DNA of 64,000 nucleotides, from assembly GCA_021780315.1 (NCBI GenBank), contig JAJXYY010000042.1, positions 744,001 to 808,000 of the forward strand. Reading direction: 5' to 3'. Below, piece by piece: positions 49,847 to 58,561 of this stretch. Source of the stretch: Acidobacteriota bacterium. GTDB taxonomy: Bacteria > Acidobacteriota > Terriglobia > Terriglobales > Acidobacteriaceae. A program made the position numbers and the translations under genes. Each line of letters opens with the position of its first letter. Within the stretch, counting starts at the first letter, position 1. The notes under the pieces are model-generated. The model had not been told where the DNA came from, made no database searches, and saw only the letters and a program-made list of their open reading frames with translations.

Positions 49847-50644
49847 TTAGGCGACGGAGGTGTGGATTGGCCGGGGGATCCAGTGGGCGGCTTCCTGGGT
49901 GAAACGTTGGAAGATGGCCCGGGAGGAGGGACTGATATCGTAGCTGCGTTCAGGGTGCCATTGGAGCGCAAGGACGAAATGGGCAGGGTGGAGGGGGGAT
50001 TCTCCTGCTACGGGCGGGGCCTGACCACCTTCTACGGCTTCGATGACCGCATCCTGTGGGCAGCGGGCGGCGACGTGCAGGCCGTCACCGGGAATGGCGA
50101 TGGCCTGATGGTGGCTGGAGTTAATGGGTAGGCGGAGAAACCCATCCTGCTCGGGGGCCTCCTGATGGTCGATGATGGAGCCGAGCAGTGAGTTGGGGGC
50201 GATAGCTACGGTGTGGGCGACGGCTACTGCCTTGCCTGCGGGATGATTGACCGGCATGGGGACGAGGTGCTGGACGAGGGTGCCTCCGCGCCAGACGTTG
50301 AGGGCCTGGGTGCCGAAGCAGATGGCGAGCAGCGGCTTATAGAGGTTATGGGCGTCCTGAATGAGGAGTTCGTCGACGTTTTCGCGGGCGTAGTCGGGTG
50401 CGGCGCACTCTGGGGTTGGCTCCTGGCCGTACTTGTGGGGGTTCACGTCGGCGGGACTTCCGGGCAGTAGGATGCCCTGGCAGGTATTGATGAGGTTGGC
50501 GGTCTGGCTGGGGGAGTCGGTGAGGGGGATCTCAACGGGGGTGCCTCCGGCCTGGATGACGGCAGCTGCGTATTGCGGCCAGGACTTGGCGTTGTAGGCG
50601 GGGTCAAAGCTGGTGGGGACGGGGATCGCGATGCGGGGGTTCAT
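49847..50644 (-). CDS. Class I glutamine amidotransferase, gamma-glutamyl-gamma-aminobutyrate hydrolase (PuuD) family
   Basis: 265 residues from ATG 50644 (MNPRIAIPVPTSFD). The peptidase C26 fold shows the nucleophile cysteine in PLLAICFGTQALNVWRGG and the catalytic His-Glu in FVLALQWHPERS. GILLPGSPADVNPHKYG is the oxyanion-side region. PuuD enzymes release GABA in putrescine breakdown; other members of the family act on different gamma-glutamyl amides. No putrescine pathway genes are near. It precedes rsmG on the same strand with a parS in the gap. Confidence 0.9.
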   Translation of the reverse strand: MNPRIAIPVPTSFDPAYNAKSWPQYAAAVIQAGGTPVEIPLTDSPSQTANLINTCQGILLPGSPADVNPHKYGQEPTPECAAPDYARENVDELLIQDAHNLYKPLLAICFGTQALNVWRGGTLVQHLVPMPVNHPAGKAVAVAHTVAIAPNSLLGSIIDHQEAPEQDGFLRLPINSSHHQAIAIPGDGLHVAARCPQDAVIEAVEGGQAPPVAGESPLHPAHFVLALQWHPERSYDISPSSRAIFQRFTQEAAHWIPRPIHTSVA

Positions 50645-50705
50645 GTTGCTTTGATGATACGGCGAAATGAGGGTGCGTTGCCCGTGGAATATAACGAGCG
50701 AGGGG

Positions 50706-51491
50706 TTAGGTGGTGTGGTGGAGGTAGGTGGCGGTGATGGTGTCGTGGAGGCGCTGGGTGAGGGCGTCGGCTTCGCGGGTGGAGAGACCGACGGTGGGGA
50801 TAGGGTCGCCGATGATGATTTTGAGCGGGCGAGGGGTGAGGTGATAGGTATGGATGGGGAGTAGCTCGTAGGTTCCGACCAGGGTGACGGGAACCAGCGG
50901 GACACCGGCTTTGATGGCCATGTAGGCGCATCCGGAGAGGAAGGCCTGGGTGTGGCCGGTGGCGGAGCGGCCACCTTCGGGGAAGAGGACGAGGGGCATG
51001 CCGGCGTTGAGGGCGGCTACTCCGCGACTGAGGCTGGCGATGGCCGAGCGATTGCTGGACTGATCGACCGGGACCTGTCCGGAGCGGTGAAGGTACCAAC
51101 CGATGAAAGGGACCTTCCACAGGCCTTGCTTGGCGAGGATGCGGAACTGGAAGGGGAGTTTGGCGAAGAGGACGGGGGTGTCGTAGTAGCTGAGGTGGTT
51201 GGAGGCGTAGACGGCTACTTCGTGGAGGTGGAGTTTGTCTGCGCCAATGAGTTCCACCGGGGAGAGGCTAAGCAGAAGGAGAACTCTGGCCCAGATGTGG
51301 GCGATGGCATGCTGCTGGCGGCCGGACTTATCCCAGAGGCCGCAGATGAGGGAGACGCAGCCGAAGCCTGTGGTGGCGAGTGCAATGAGGGGAAAGAGGA
51401 GCAGATAGGTGAGCCAGCGGAGGGCAGGCCGGGGGGAGGCGGCAGCGGGATTGAGGACGGCTTCCTGCTCGGGTGGGGGGAGTTGGGTCAT
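50706..51491 (-). CDS. plsC: 1-acyl-sn-glycerol-3-phosphate acyltransferase (PlsC-type)
   Basis: 261 residues from ATG 51491. A membrane anchor (LTYLLLFPLIALATTGFG) precedes the acyltransferase motifs: H-x4-D in YASNHLSYYDTPVLF, then GQVPVDQ, the FPEGGRS motif and the fourth block VPLVPVTLVG. It adds an acyl chain to lysophosphatidate in phospholipid synthesis. Its ATG overlaps the folC stop by four bases (ATGA), so the two are translationally coupled in the order folC-plsC. Confidence 0.92.
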   Translation of the reverse strand: MTQLPPPEQEAVLNPAAASPRPALRWLTYLLLFPLIALATTGFGCVSLICGLWDKSGRQQHAIAHIWARVLLLLSLSPVELIGADKLHLHEVAVYASNHLSYYDTPVLFAKLPFQFRILAKQGLWKVPFIGWYLHRSGQVPVDQSSNRSAIASLSRGVAALNAGMPLVLFPEGGRSATGHTQAFLSGCAYMAIKAGVPLVPVTLVGTYELLPIHTYHLTPRPLKIIIGDPIPTVGLSTREADALTQRLHDTITATYLHHTT

Positions 51492-53020
51492 GCAGTGACC
51501 TGAGCGAGACGGCGGATCTCGCCGACGAGGTAGACGGAGCCAGTGGCGATGATGATGCCGTTGGGCGGGGTGATCTGGCGGGCCTGGGCGAGGGCTGCGG
51601 AGAGGTGGGGTGCGGCGTGTGCGGGGATGGAGAGAGCGTGAGCAGTGGCGAGTAGGTCTTCGACCGAGGCGGCGCGGGGACTGTCGATAGGGGCGAGGAT
51701 GATGTGGTCGTGGGGGCGGCAGGGGGAGCCGTCGGGCGAGGAGTCGAAGAGCGGCAGGAGGATACGAGCCATCTCGGTGAGGGATTTGTCGCGGAGGCAA
51801 CTGAAGATAAGGGTGCGGGGCTGGGATTCGGGGAGCTGAGCGATGGCGGCACGGAGGGTCCAGGCACCGGCGGGGTTGTGGGCAACGTCCAGCAGCAGGG
51901 GTGGGGTGGTGCTGGGGAGGAGTTCGAGACGTCCCGGCCAGTGGGTGTTGCGTATGCCTGCTTCGATGGCCTGGTTGGATATATTGTAACCTTTATCGTT
52001 ACTTATTTTGGATTTGTCACTGGGTTGGTTACGTAATGCGTTGGCAGCGGCGATGGCGAGGGCTATGTTGCGCTGCTGGTGGTGGCCGGGGAGGGGAGAA
52101 TCGACCTGAAGGGGCTGGCCTTCGAGGGTGAGGGTGTAGTGGTTGGGCGGGAGGAGTTGGGGAGTCTCGGAGAGGGGGTGAAGGGTTGGGAGTTGCGGAG
52201 GGATGAAGTCTGCGGCGCTGATGGCGTGGAGGTCGAGAGTGGCGGCGGCCTCGCCGATGGCCTGGTTGGCCTCGGGATGCTGGGGGAGGGTGATGAGCGT
52301 GCCGTGCTGGCGGAGGATGCCGCATTTTTCGCGGGCGATCAGGGCGATGGTGTCGCCGAGGTAGTCCTGGTGGTCGAGGGCGATATCGGTAAGGATGGAG
52401 AGGATGGGATCCACGATGTTGGTGGCGTCGAGTCGACCGCCGAGGCCTACTTCGAGGATGGCGATGTCGACGGGATGGCTCGAGCCGGGGGCCTGGTGGA
52501 GGTCGGCGAAGTAGCAGAAGGCGATGGCGGTGAGGACTTCGAAGAAGCTGGGGGGGTGGGGCAGGTCGCCGGCCTGGACGAGACGCTGGGCGGTGTCGTC
52601 GACGAGCATGTAGAGGCGGGCGAAGTCGTTGTCGGAGATGGGGTGAAGGATGGCGGGGCCGGCGCTGGCGGGTTCGTCCGCGGAGGAGTATTCGGTGGGG
52701 CTGGCGGGAGCGCTGATCTGGATGCGCTCGTTGACGTGGACGAGGTGGGGCGAGGTGTAGAGCGCGGTACGGTATCCGGCGGCAGCGAGGATGCTGGCGA
52801 GGGTGGCGGCGGTGGAGCCTTTGCCGTTGGTTCCGGCGATGAGGACGGAGGGGAAGCGGAGCTGGGGGTCGCCGAGGGCATGGGCGAGGGTGCGCATGTG
52901 GGCGAGGTCGAATTTGCGGCGCGGGGGAGCGGGCGAGGCGGCGGAGGTGGGGGTGGGGGCAAGCTCCGGGCCGAGCGCGTTGAGGTGTTCGAGAGCTTCC
53001 GCGTAGGTCATGGGATTCAT
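51488..53020 (-). CDS. folC: Bifunctional folylpolyglutamate synthase/dihydrofolate synthase
   Basis: 510 residues. The Mur-ligase-type P-loop is in VLIAGTNGKGSTAATLASIL, followed by YTSPHLVHVNERIQI, DIAILEVGLGGRLDATNIV, and C-terminal-domain motifs WPGRLELL and LLLDVAHNPAGA. It adds glutamate to dihydropteroate and folates. It is longer than many homologues (about 430), because of low-complexity stretches near the N-terminus (PTPTSAASPAPP) and around residue 110 and 310. Its end overlaps the plsC start. Confidence 0.95.
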   Translation of the reverse strand: MNPMTYAEALEHLNALGPELAPTPTSAASPAPPRRKFDLAHMRTLAHALGDPQLRFPSVLIAGTNGKGSTAATLASILAAAGYRTALYTSPHLVHVNERIQISAPASPTEYSSADEPASAGPAILHPISDNDFARLYMLVDDTAQRLVQAGDLPHPPSFFEVLTAIAFCYFADLHQAPGSSHPVDIAILEVGLGGRLDATNIVDPILSILTDIALDHQDYLGDTIALIAREKCGILRQHGTLITLPQHPEANQAIGEAAATLDLHAISAADFIPPQLPTLHPLSETPQLLPPNHYTLTLEGQPLQVDSPLPGHHQQRNIALAIAAANALRNQPSDKSKISNDKGYNISNQAIEAGIRNTHWPGRLELLPSTTPPLLLDVAHNPAGAWTLRAAIAQLPESQPRTLIFSCLRDKSLTEMARILLPLFDSSPDGSPCRPHDHIILAPIDSPRAASVEDLLATAHALSIPAHAAPHLSAALAQARQITPPNGIIIATGSVYLVGEIRRLAQVTA

Positions 53021-53244
53021 TTTAGGCGAAGTGGGCTGGGGTGGGATTGGGCAATGGCGCAGGCGGGTAAGTGCCTATGCCACGAAGGTTGTATAGAGAA
53101 GACGGAAGTGGGATATGAGTAGTAACGGGATGGGTCGATAGTGAGGACACTGCTGTTGAGACTTCGGATTGCGATGGTCTCAAAACCTTGTTGTTTTTTT
53201 CTGCTGGGCGCCGATAAGAGGCCTATGGGAGAGGAGAAAAAGAG
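53021..53244. other. Gap upstream of folC
   Basis: 224 bp between folC and a short reading frame at 53245. It must carry the folC promoter. AT-rich patch at 53180-53210 (TTGTTGTTTTTTTC). No repeat or RNA recognised. Confidence 0.3.
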
Positions 53245-53379
53245 ATGCGTATTGCAATGGCGATCGCGTTCGGAATGGTTGTGGTGGCACCATTTTTTGG
53301 ACGTTGGAGAGCAAACGTCTGGCTGCGGGCGAATATGCCCGAGGAGAAGGCGTCTGCGAGTATTCCTGAGACGGCTTAG
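53245..53379 (+). CDS. Possible 44-residue small membrane protein
   Basis: A short frame, MRIAMAIAFGMVVVAPFFGR and onward to a TAG at 53377, with one hydrophobic segment, a basic flank (GRWRANVWLR) and a polar end (MPEEKASASIPETA). The ribosome site AGGAG at 53232-53236 is well placed, eight bases before the ATG. There is no homologue I recognise. The hydrophobic start followed by a positively charged region suits a small inner-membrane protein. It may be noise; the ribosome site and composition are the main support. Confidence 0.4.
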   Translation: MRIAMAIAFGMVVVAPFFGRWRANVWLRANMPEEKASASIPETA

Positions 53380-53466
53380 GGATTAGATTTTTTCACTGCT
53401 ACACAATCAGGCACTTGGGGGTCGTTGCCACTTTGGAACGGCCCTTTTTCTTTTGCGGAGCAGGGT

Positions 53467-54030
53467 TTAGTTGAGGCGGAGCAGCTTCAGGTTGAGTGCG
53501 GTGGCGAAGGTGACCCAGGCGAGGTAAGGGAGCATGATGGCTCCGGCCAGAGTACGGATGCGCCAGAAGAGCACGATAGTGAAGGCAATGGCGATCCAGA
53601 GGGCGAGGATAACGACGGAGGAGACCAGCAGGCGGTGGAGGTGGAAGAAGGCCTGGGTCCAGAGGAGATTGAGGGTGAGTTGAATGGCGAAGACGGCCAG
53701 GGCATCTTTGCGTGCGGCGATGCGGCGGTCGTCAGCGTTGATCAGGCTGAGGGTGCGGCTGCGTGTGGTGCGGCGGGTAGCCTTCCAGACGAGCCAGGCT
53801 GCGACGGCCATCAGGGTATAGAGGACGGTCCAGACGGGGGCAAAGACCCAGTTGGGCGGATTGAATGAGGGTTTGACCAGGTGGGGGTACCAGGAACGAA
53901 CCGCAGGCATAGTGGTGATGGCGCCCAGAATGGCGACGGCGTAGCAGAGACCGAGAAACTCGACCAGAACGAGGAGGGAGCGAGAGGTGCTGTGCGACTT
54001 AGAATGCTGCACTTGCGTTGTATCAGGCAT
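53467..54030 (-). CDS. tspO: TspO/MBR family tryptophan-rich sensory protein
   Basis: 187 residues from ATG 54030 (MPDTTQVQHS). Five transmembrane helices; the family signature W-x-P-x-W appears as NPPNWVFAPVWTVLYTLMA, and TLNLLWTQAFFHLHRLL and MLPYLAWVTFATALN follow. It has a polar insertion of about 25 residues between helices 2 and 3 (RTTRSRTLSLINADDRRIAA) not usual in short TspO proteins. It binds porphyrins or cholesterol-like ligands and acts in the membrane. A ribosome site is not obvious. Confidence 0.92.
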   Translation of the reverse strand: MPDTTQVQHSKSHSTSRSLLVLVEFLGLCYAVAILGAITTMPAVRSWYPHLVKPSFNPPNWVFAPVWTVLYTLMAVAAWLVWKATRRTTRSRTLSLINADDRRIAARKDALAVFAIQLTLNLLWTQAFFHLHRLLVSSVVILALWIAIAFTIVLFWRIRTLAGAIMLPYLAWVTFATALNLKLLRLN

Positions 54031-54175
54031 GATGCGGCTCCGTGGAAGATGACGAAGCGCAGCGGTGCATGCGCCCGGGGGAGTGTGGATAGGGTACATG
54101 AGAGCTAGCCATTTTGGGTGGAACTGGTGCTGGCGTCTATGCGGGCTATTGGGGGGCGACGACTGACTGGGAGAG

Positions 54176-54208
54176 AAAAACGGCTCTCCAGCGGTTGCCG
54201 GAGAGCCG
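54176..54208 (-). terminator. Rho-independent terminator
   Basis: Stem CGGCTCTCC (54181-54189) and GGAGAGCCG (54200-54208) followed, on the minus strand, by five T (AAAAA at 54176-54180 on +). It ends the transcript of the small gene at 54279-54578. Confidence 0.85.
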
Positions 54209-54278
54209 GAATAGAAGTGCAGTACAGGCTGGCTGAAGGTCGGCACAGAAAAGCTGAGGATCAGCGCAGCAAAACTCG

Positions 54279-54578
54279 CTAGTTGGTGGCCTTGAGGACG
54301 GCGGAGGCGGCTCGGTGCATGCCGGAGAGACCGCCGAGGAGAGCTGCGCCGGAGTACTGTGCGGGGCCTGACCAGCTGGGGACGGTGAACGGGGCGGCGG
54401 GATGGGCTGCAGGGGTCTTGTCGGTGGTGTGGTGCTGGCTGAGCTCATCGAAGAGCAGGGCGCGCATGTCTGCCTGCTCGTCGAGGGAGGTGCGCTCCCA
54501 GTAGAGGCGGAAACCCTGGCCGCAGACCTTGCACTTGACGTCCTGTTTTTCGTCGGACTTTTTGAGTAGAACTTGCAT
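54279..54578 (-). CDS. Conserved-looking small protein with a C-x2-C pair
   Basis: 99 residues. An N-terminal zinc-ribbon-like half (VKCKVCGQGFRLYWERTS) is followed by helical and Pro/Ala-rich sequence and a C-terminal GAALLGGLSGMHRAASAVL stretch. A strong AAGGAG lies seven bases before the ATG, and a terminator follows the stop, so it looks like a real single-gene unit. I do not recognise the family. It is divergent from thrS. Alone, one C-x2-C is half a metal site, so dimerisation or disulfide formation is possible. Confidence 0.65.
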   Translation of the reverse strand: MQVLLKKSDEKQDVKCKVCGQGFRLYWERTSLDEQADMRALLFDELSQHHTTDKTPAAHPAAPFTVPSWSGPAQYSGAALLGGLSGMHRAASAVLKATN

Positions 54579-54739
54579 GAAAGACTCCTTGTATCAAACA
54601 GATACTGTGATGGTTTAGGCGGCTGAGCGCTAATAGTGTTCCCATTATGGAACGTGCCGCGAGGTGTGGCGAGACCCTTCCGTGGGGCAAGGGTACAACG
54701 ATTGTGGGAGCCGGGTGGTGCGGCGGGAGCAAAGGAAAT

Positions 54740-56797
54740 ATGCTTATAGATCACGACATGAGCGAACAGATGATCAAGATACAGCTTCCGGATGGTTCAG
54801 TGCGCGAGGTATCGCGCGGTACGACAGCGTTGGATGTGGCGATGAGCATCTCGCCACGGCTGGCAGCGGCGGTGGTGGTGGCGCGGATTCGTCCGCTGAC
54901 TACGGTGGCTGCGGGATCGACGGCGGCGGATGATGCTCCGTCGGAAGAGGCGATGTATGGCGCGAGTGCGACGGGCGAGCGGTTGGTAGATCTGGCGGCT
55001 CCGCTGACGGAAGATGTGGCGCTGGAGCTGCTGAAGGAGAATGACGAAGCCTCGCTGCGCGTAGTGCGGCACTCGGCGGCACACGTGATGGCGACGGCGA
55101 TTCTGGAGCTGTTTCCAGAGACGAAGCTGGGGCATGGACCAGCGACGGATGCGGGCTTCTTCTACGACGTGTACCGGGAGACGCCGTTCAGCGACGAAGA
55201 CCTGGCGGCGATCGAGAAGCGGATGGCCGAGGTGGTGGCTCGGGACGAGAAGTTTGTGCGTGAGGAAGAGTCGCGCGAGAAGGGTCTGGAGGACTACGCG
55301 AAGCAGGGCGAGTTCATGAAGGTCCACTTTATCGAGAAGTTTACGCAGCCGGGGGATGAGATTTCGCTGTACCGGAATGGCGGGTTTGTGGACTTTTGCC
55401 GGGGGCCGCATGTGCCTTCGACGGGGCGGGTGAAGGCGTTCAAGGTGATGTCGGTTGCGGGCGCGTACTGGCTGGGGGATGAGAAGAACCAGCAGTTGCA
55501 GCGGATCTATGGGACGGCGTTTTACAGCGCGAAGGAGCTGGATGCGCACTTCAAGCGTCTGGAGGAGATCAAGGCGCGCGACCATCGGGTGCTGGGCAAG
55601 CAGCTTGATCTGTTTTCGATCCAGGAAGTGGCGGGCGCGGGGCTGATCTTCTGGCATCCGAAGGGCGGACTGATCCGCAAGACGATGGAAGACTGGATGC
55701 GGGATGAATGTATCCGTCGTGGTTACGAGATGGTGTATACGCCGCACATTATGCGGCGGGAGCTGTGGAAGATCAGCGGGCATGAGGGTTTCTACTCGCA
55801 GAATATGTATCCGCCGATGGAGCTGGATGACGCGGAGTACCGGCTGAAGCCGATGAACTGCCCGGGACATATCCTGATCTACAAGAATTCTCCGCGGAGC
55901 TATCGCGACCTGCCGGTGCGGTATGCGGAGCTGGGGAACGTTTATCGGTATGAGCGCAGCGGCACGATGCATGGACTGCTGCGGGTGCGTGGCTTTACGC
56001 AGGACGATGCGCACATCTTCTGCACGCCGGGACAGATTGAAGATGAGGTGGTGGCGTGTATTGAGTTTGCGCAGAGCGTACTGAAGACGTTTGGGTTTGA
56101 GGAGTTCAAGGTCGAGCTTTCGACGTGGGACCCGAACGACCGGAAGAGCTTTGTGGGCTCGGATGAGAACTGGGAGCTGGCGGTGTCGTCGCTACAGAAT
56201 GTGCTGAACCGGAAGGGGATTCCGTTCAAGACGATTCCGGGCGAGGCGGCGTTCTATGGGCCGAAGATCGACATCAAGCTGGTGGATGTGCTGGGACGGA
56301 TGTGGCAGTTGTCGACGGTGCAGTTCGACTTCAATCTGCCGGCCAGATTTGAGCTGGAGTATAAGGGCGAGGACGGGGAGCTGCATCGTCCGGTAATGGT
56401 GCATCGTGCGCTGTTCGGATCGGTGGAGCGGTTCTTTGGGGTGCTGATTGAGCACTATGCTGGGGCGTTTCCGCTGTGGCTGGCTCCGGTGCAGGTGGGG
56501 CTGGTGCCGATCTCTTCCATCAAGCACATGGAGTATGCGCGTGCGGTGAAGGCCAAGCTGGAAGCGGCTGGGCTGCGCGTGGAGCTGGATGAGCGTAACG
56601 ACGAGATGAAGGCGAAGATCCGCGACTTTGCACTGCAGAAGGTGCCGTTTGTGCTGGTGATGGGGGACAAGGAAGCGGCCAGCGAGAGCGTCAGTGTGCG
56701 GACGCGGGGCAAGGGCGATCAGGGAAGTGTGACGCTGGAGGCGTTCATCAGCCGCGCTGAAACTTTATTGTCCTCACAATCTGTAGACCTCGGTTGA
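54740..56797 (+). CDS. thrS: Threonyl-tRNA synthetase
   Basis: 685 residues from ATG 54740, chosen because AAAGGA precedes it; the ATG at 54758 (MSEQMIKIQ) is equally possible and matches the usual family start better. TGS domain (IKIQLPDGSVREVSRGTTAL) is first, with an insertion of about 35 residues (AAGSTAADDAPSEEAMYGAS). The editing domain holds HSAAHVMATAILELFPE, the catalytic core has motif 1/2 residues KPMNCPGHILIYKN and RYAELGNVYRYERSG, motif 3 in PVMVHRALFGSVERF, and the anticodon domain ends it. It charges tRNA-Thr. Confidence 0.96.
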   Translation: MLIDHDMSEQMIKIQLPDGSVREVSRGTTALDVAMSISPRLAAAVVVARIRPLTTVAAGSTAADDAPSEEAMYGASATGERLVDLAAPLTEDVALELLKENDEASLRVVRHSAAHVMATAILELFPETKLGHGPATDAGFFYDVYRETPFSDEDLAAIEKRMAEVVARDEKFVREEESREKGLEDYAKQGEFMKVHFIEKFTQPGDEISLYRNGGFVDFCRGPHVPSTGRVKAFKVMSVAGAYWLGDEKNQQLQRIYGTAFYSAKELDAHFKRLEEIKARDHRVLGKQLDLFSIQEVAGAGLIFWHPKGGLIRKTMEDWMRDECIRRGYEMVYTPHIMRRELWKISGHEGFYSQNMYPPMELDDAEYRLKPMNCPGHILIYKNSPRSYRDLPVRYAELGNVYRYERSGTMHGLLRVRGFTQDDAHIFCTPGQIEDEVVACIEFAQSVLKTFGFEEFKVELSTWDPNDRKSFVGSDENWELAVSSLQNVLNRKGIPFKTIPGEAAFYGPKIDIKLVDVLGRMWQLSTVQFDFNLPARFELEYKGEDGELHRPVMVHRALFGSVERFFGVLIEHYAGAFPLWLAPVQVGLVPISSIKHMEYARAVKAKLEAAGLRVELDERNDEMKAKIRDFALQKVPFVLVMGDKEAASESVSVRTRGKGDQGSVTLEAFISRAETLLSSQSVDLG

Positions 56798-56957
56798 GTC
56801 CTGAGCTCTGAAATCTACCTATAGGGCTATCGAGAAAGCCATCCCCAACGCGTAGATAGTCTTCGCACCTTTGTGTTAAGGAACTTGACCGCAAACTATT
56901 TTGTGTAACGATTTTTGGCTTTTACTTTACACAAAACTTTGGTGTTGATAGGCTATT

Positions 56958-58067
56958 TTGATGAAGCCCGCAATCGCTAAACCACTGCCAATTCTGACGA
57001 AGGATGACTGGCTTTCGCTTATTCCTGCCATGGGGCGTGCCAATCGAAATCTTGCGGAATATAACGGCAGGCTGGGTCGCCTTCCCAACTCTGACCTCCT
57101 ACTTGCCCCACTTCGTTTGCAAGAAGCCGTGCTTTCTTCTCGTATCGAAGGAACCCTTGCCACTATGAGCGAGGTTCTCCAATTCGAGGCTGGAGAACTA
57201 CCTGAACGCGAATCTCGACGTGAGGACATCGAAGAAATCCTCAACTACCGGGTTGCACTCGATACGGCTATGCAGGAATTGAAATCGCGACCTTTCAATC
57301 TCAATCTTCTGCTGAAACTTCATTCTATTTTATTAAAAAGCGTAAGGGGTCAAAACAAGGCACCTGGCGAGTTCCGGCGACAGCAGAACTATATTGGCTC
57401 GCGTATTGGGGGTGTGGAACGGATTCGTTTTACTCCACCGGTATGGTCTTCGCTTGCGAAGAGTCTTGATAATTGGGAGGCGTATTACCACTCGCAAGAT
57501 GAAGCCGTCGTGCGGCTTGCACTAATCCACGCGCAGTTTGAATTCTTGCATCCCTTTCTTGATGGCAATGGTCGTCTCGGACGTATTCTGATTCCCATCT
57601 TCATGTGCGAGCATGGTCTTCTGTCGCAACCAACCTTCTACCTCTCTGAGTACATTGAAGAATATCGAGACGACTACATTGACCACCTGAATGCTTTGGG
57701 AACAAGCAAAAATGGGTGGCGGGATTGGACGGAGTTTTTTCTTACAGCGATAAGTGAACAGGCAAAACGAAACATCGAGAAGGCAGATTCAATTCTGCTG
57801 CTTTATGAAAGCCTGAAGCAGCGATTCATTCAGGCCGCTGGATCAAAATACGCTGTTCCCCTTCTTGACGCAGCTTTTGAACGCCAGTATTTTCAAGCTG
57901 CCCAACTTGAATGGAAGGGCAATGCTCCGAGTAAACCTACGCTCATGAAAATGCTCCAGACCCTGGAGCGCAATAATCTGGTCCAGATGTATCGAGGGGA
58001 TGCAGGGAGGCGGGCCGCTATATGGTGGATACCCGAACTAACTACTTTGTTTGATTCCAAGCGATAG
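56958..58067 (+). CDS. Fic-domain protein (AMPylator-type, with N-terminal inhibitory motif)
   Basis: 369 residues. The Fic core motif is complete: FLHPFLDGNGRLGRI (near residue 197), with the nucleophile histidine. The class II inhibitory motif lies upstream in AVLSSRIEGTLATM (S/T-x3-E-G/N pattern) near residue 60. A winged-helix-like C-terminal region follows. Such proteins transfer AMP (or other nucleotide parts) to proteins and are self-inhibited; targets are unknown. Base composition differs clearly from the neighbours: much lower GC and no G-over-C bias, which suggests recent acquisition. No ribosome site is evident before the ATG; there is no antitoxin gene next to it. Confidence 0.9.
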   Translation: MMKPAIAKPLPILTKDDWLSLIPAMGRANRNLAEYNGRLGRLPNSDLLLAPLRLQEAVLSSRIEGTLATMSEVLQFEAGELPERESRREDIEEILNYRVALDTAMQELKSRPFNLNLLLKLHSILLKSVRGQNKAPGEFRRQQNYIGSRIGGVERIRFTPPVWSSLAKSLDNWEAYYHSQDEAVVRLALIHAQFEFLHPFLDGNGRLGRILIPIFMCEHGLLSQPTFYLSEYIEEYRDDYIDHLNALGTSKNGWRDWTEFFLTAISEQAKRNIEKADSILLLYESLKQRFIQAAGSKYAVPLLDAAFERQYFQAAQLEWKGNAPSKPTLMKMLQTLERNNLVQMYRGDAGRRAAIWWIPELTTLFDSKR

Positions 58068-58120
58068 CCGTGCCGCTATCGAGGTTTATCTATCTGATTC
58101 ATTTAATCTAGAGAGGACCA

Positions 58121-58558
58121 ATGGCGGCTTTGAGTGAGGAGGACCGGGCGAAGGCGATCGGGATTCTGGAGCGGGTGCGGGGGGAGATTGATGCGGTGGC
58201 GGGGGAGGATGCGGAGCTGCGGTTCCAGGTGCGGCGGTATGTGTTGAAGCGGCTGGAGTTCGATGAGCGGGGGACACCGACGCAGCGGCGGAAGTTGAAG
58301 GAGCAGAAGTGGAAGTTTCAGAAGGGGCGGTGCTGGGAGTGTGGGGAGGCGCTGCCGAAGCAGGGTGCGGAGCTGCATCGGCTGCGGGCGATCGACGGGT
58401 ACACGGAGGCGAATACGCAGTTGCTATGCTGGGCGTGCCATGCGCGGGCGCAGGCGGCGACCGATCAGACCGGGGGTTTGGTCGTGGGGCAACAGCGGGT
58501 AGCAGCGACGGATCATGCGGCAGGCGCAGATAGTACATTGGAACCAGAGGGTACGTGA
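58121..58558 (+). CDS. HNH-like zinc-finger protein
   Basis: 145 residues. Helical N-terminal half (EEDRAKAIGILERVRGEID, then a Lys/Arg-rich stretch), then a metal-binding core C-x2-C (CWECGEALPKQGAELHRL) and a second C-x2-C (LLCWACHARAQ). The spacing and the histidine in ELHRL fit an HNH/treble-clef endonuclease-like fold, as found in small restriction-type or recombination-associated proteins; the activity is unproven. AGAGG precedes the ATG. It ends three bases before the SRPBCC gene at 58562, so the two are likely co-transcribed. It has the G-rich base usage of the host region, unlike the fic gene before it. Confidence 0.6.
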   Translation: MAALSEEDRAKAIGILERVRGEIDAVAGEDAELRFQVRRYVLKRLEFDERGTPTQRRKLKEQKWKFQKGRCWECGEALPKQGAELHRLRAIDGYTEANTQLLCWACHARAQAATDQTGGLVVGQQRVAATDHAAGADSTLEPEGT

Positions 58559-58561
58559 AGC

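Noticed and set aside
56826..58083. 9-bp direct repeats GCTATCGAG on both sides of fic as att sites
   Set aside because: A few 9-mer matches are expected by chance in 1.3 kb, and there is no tRNA or integrase nearby.
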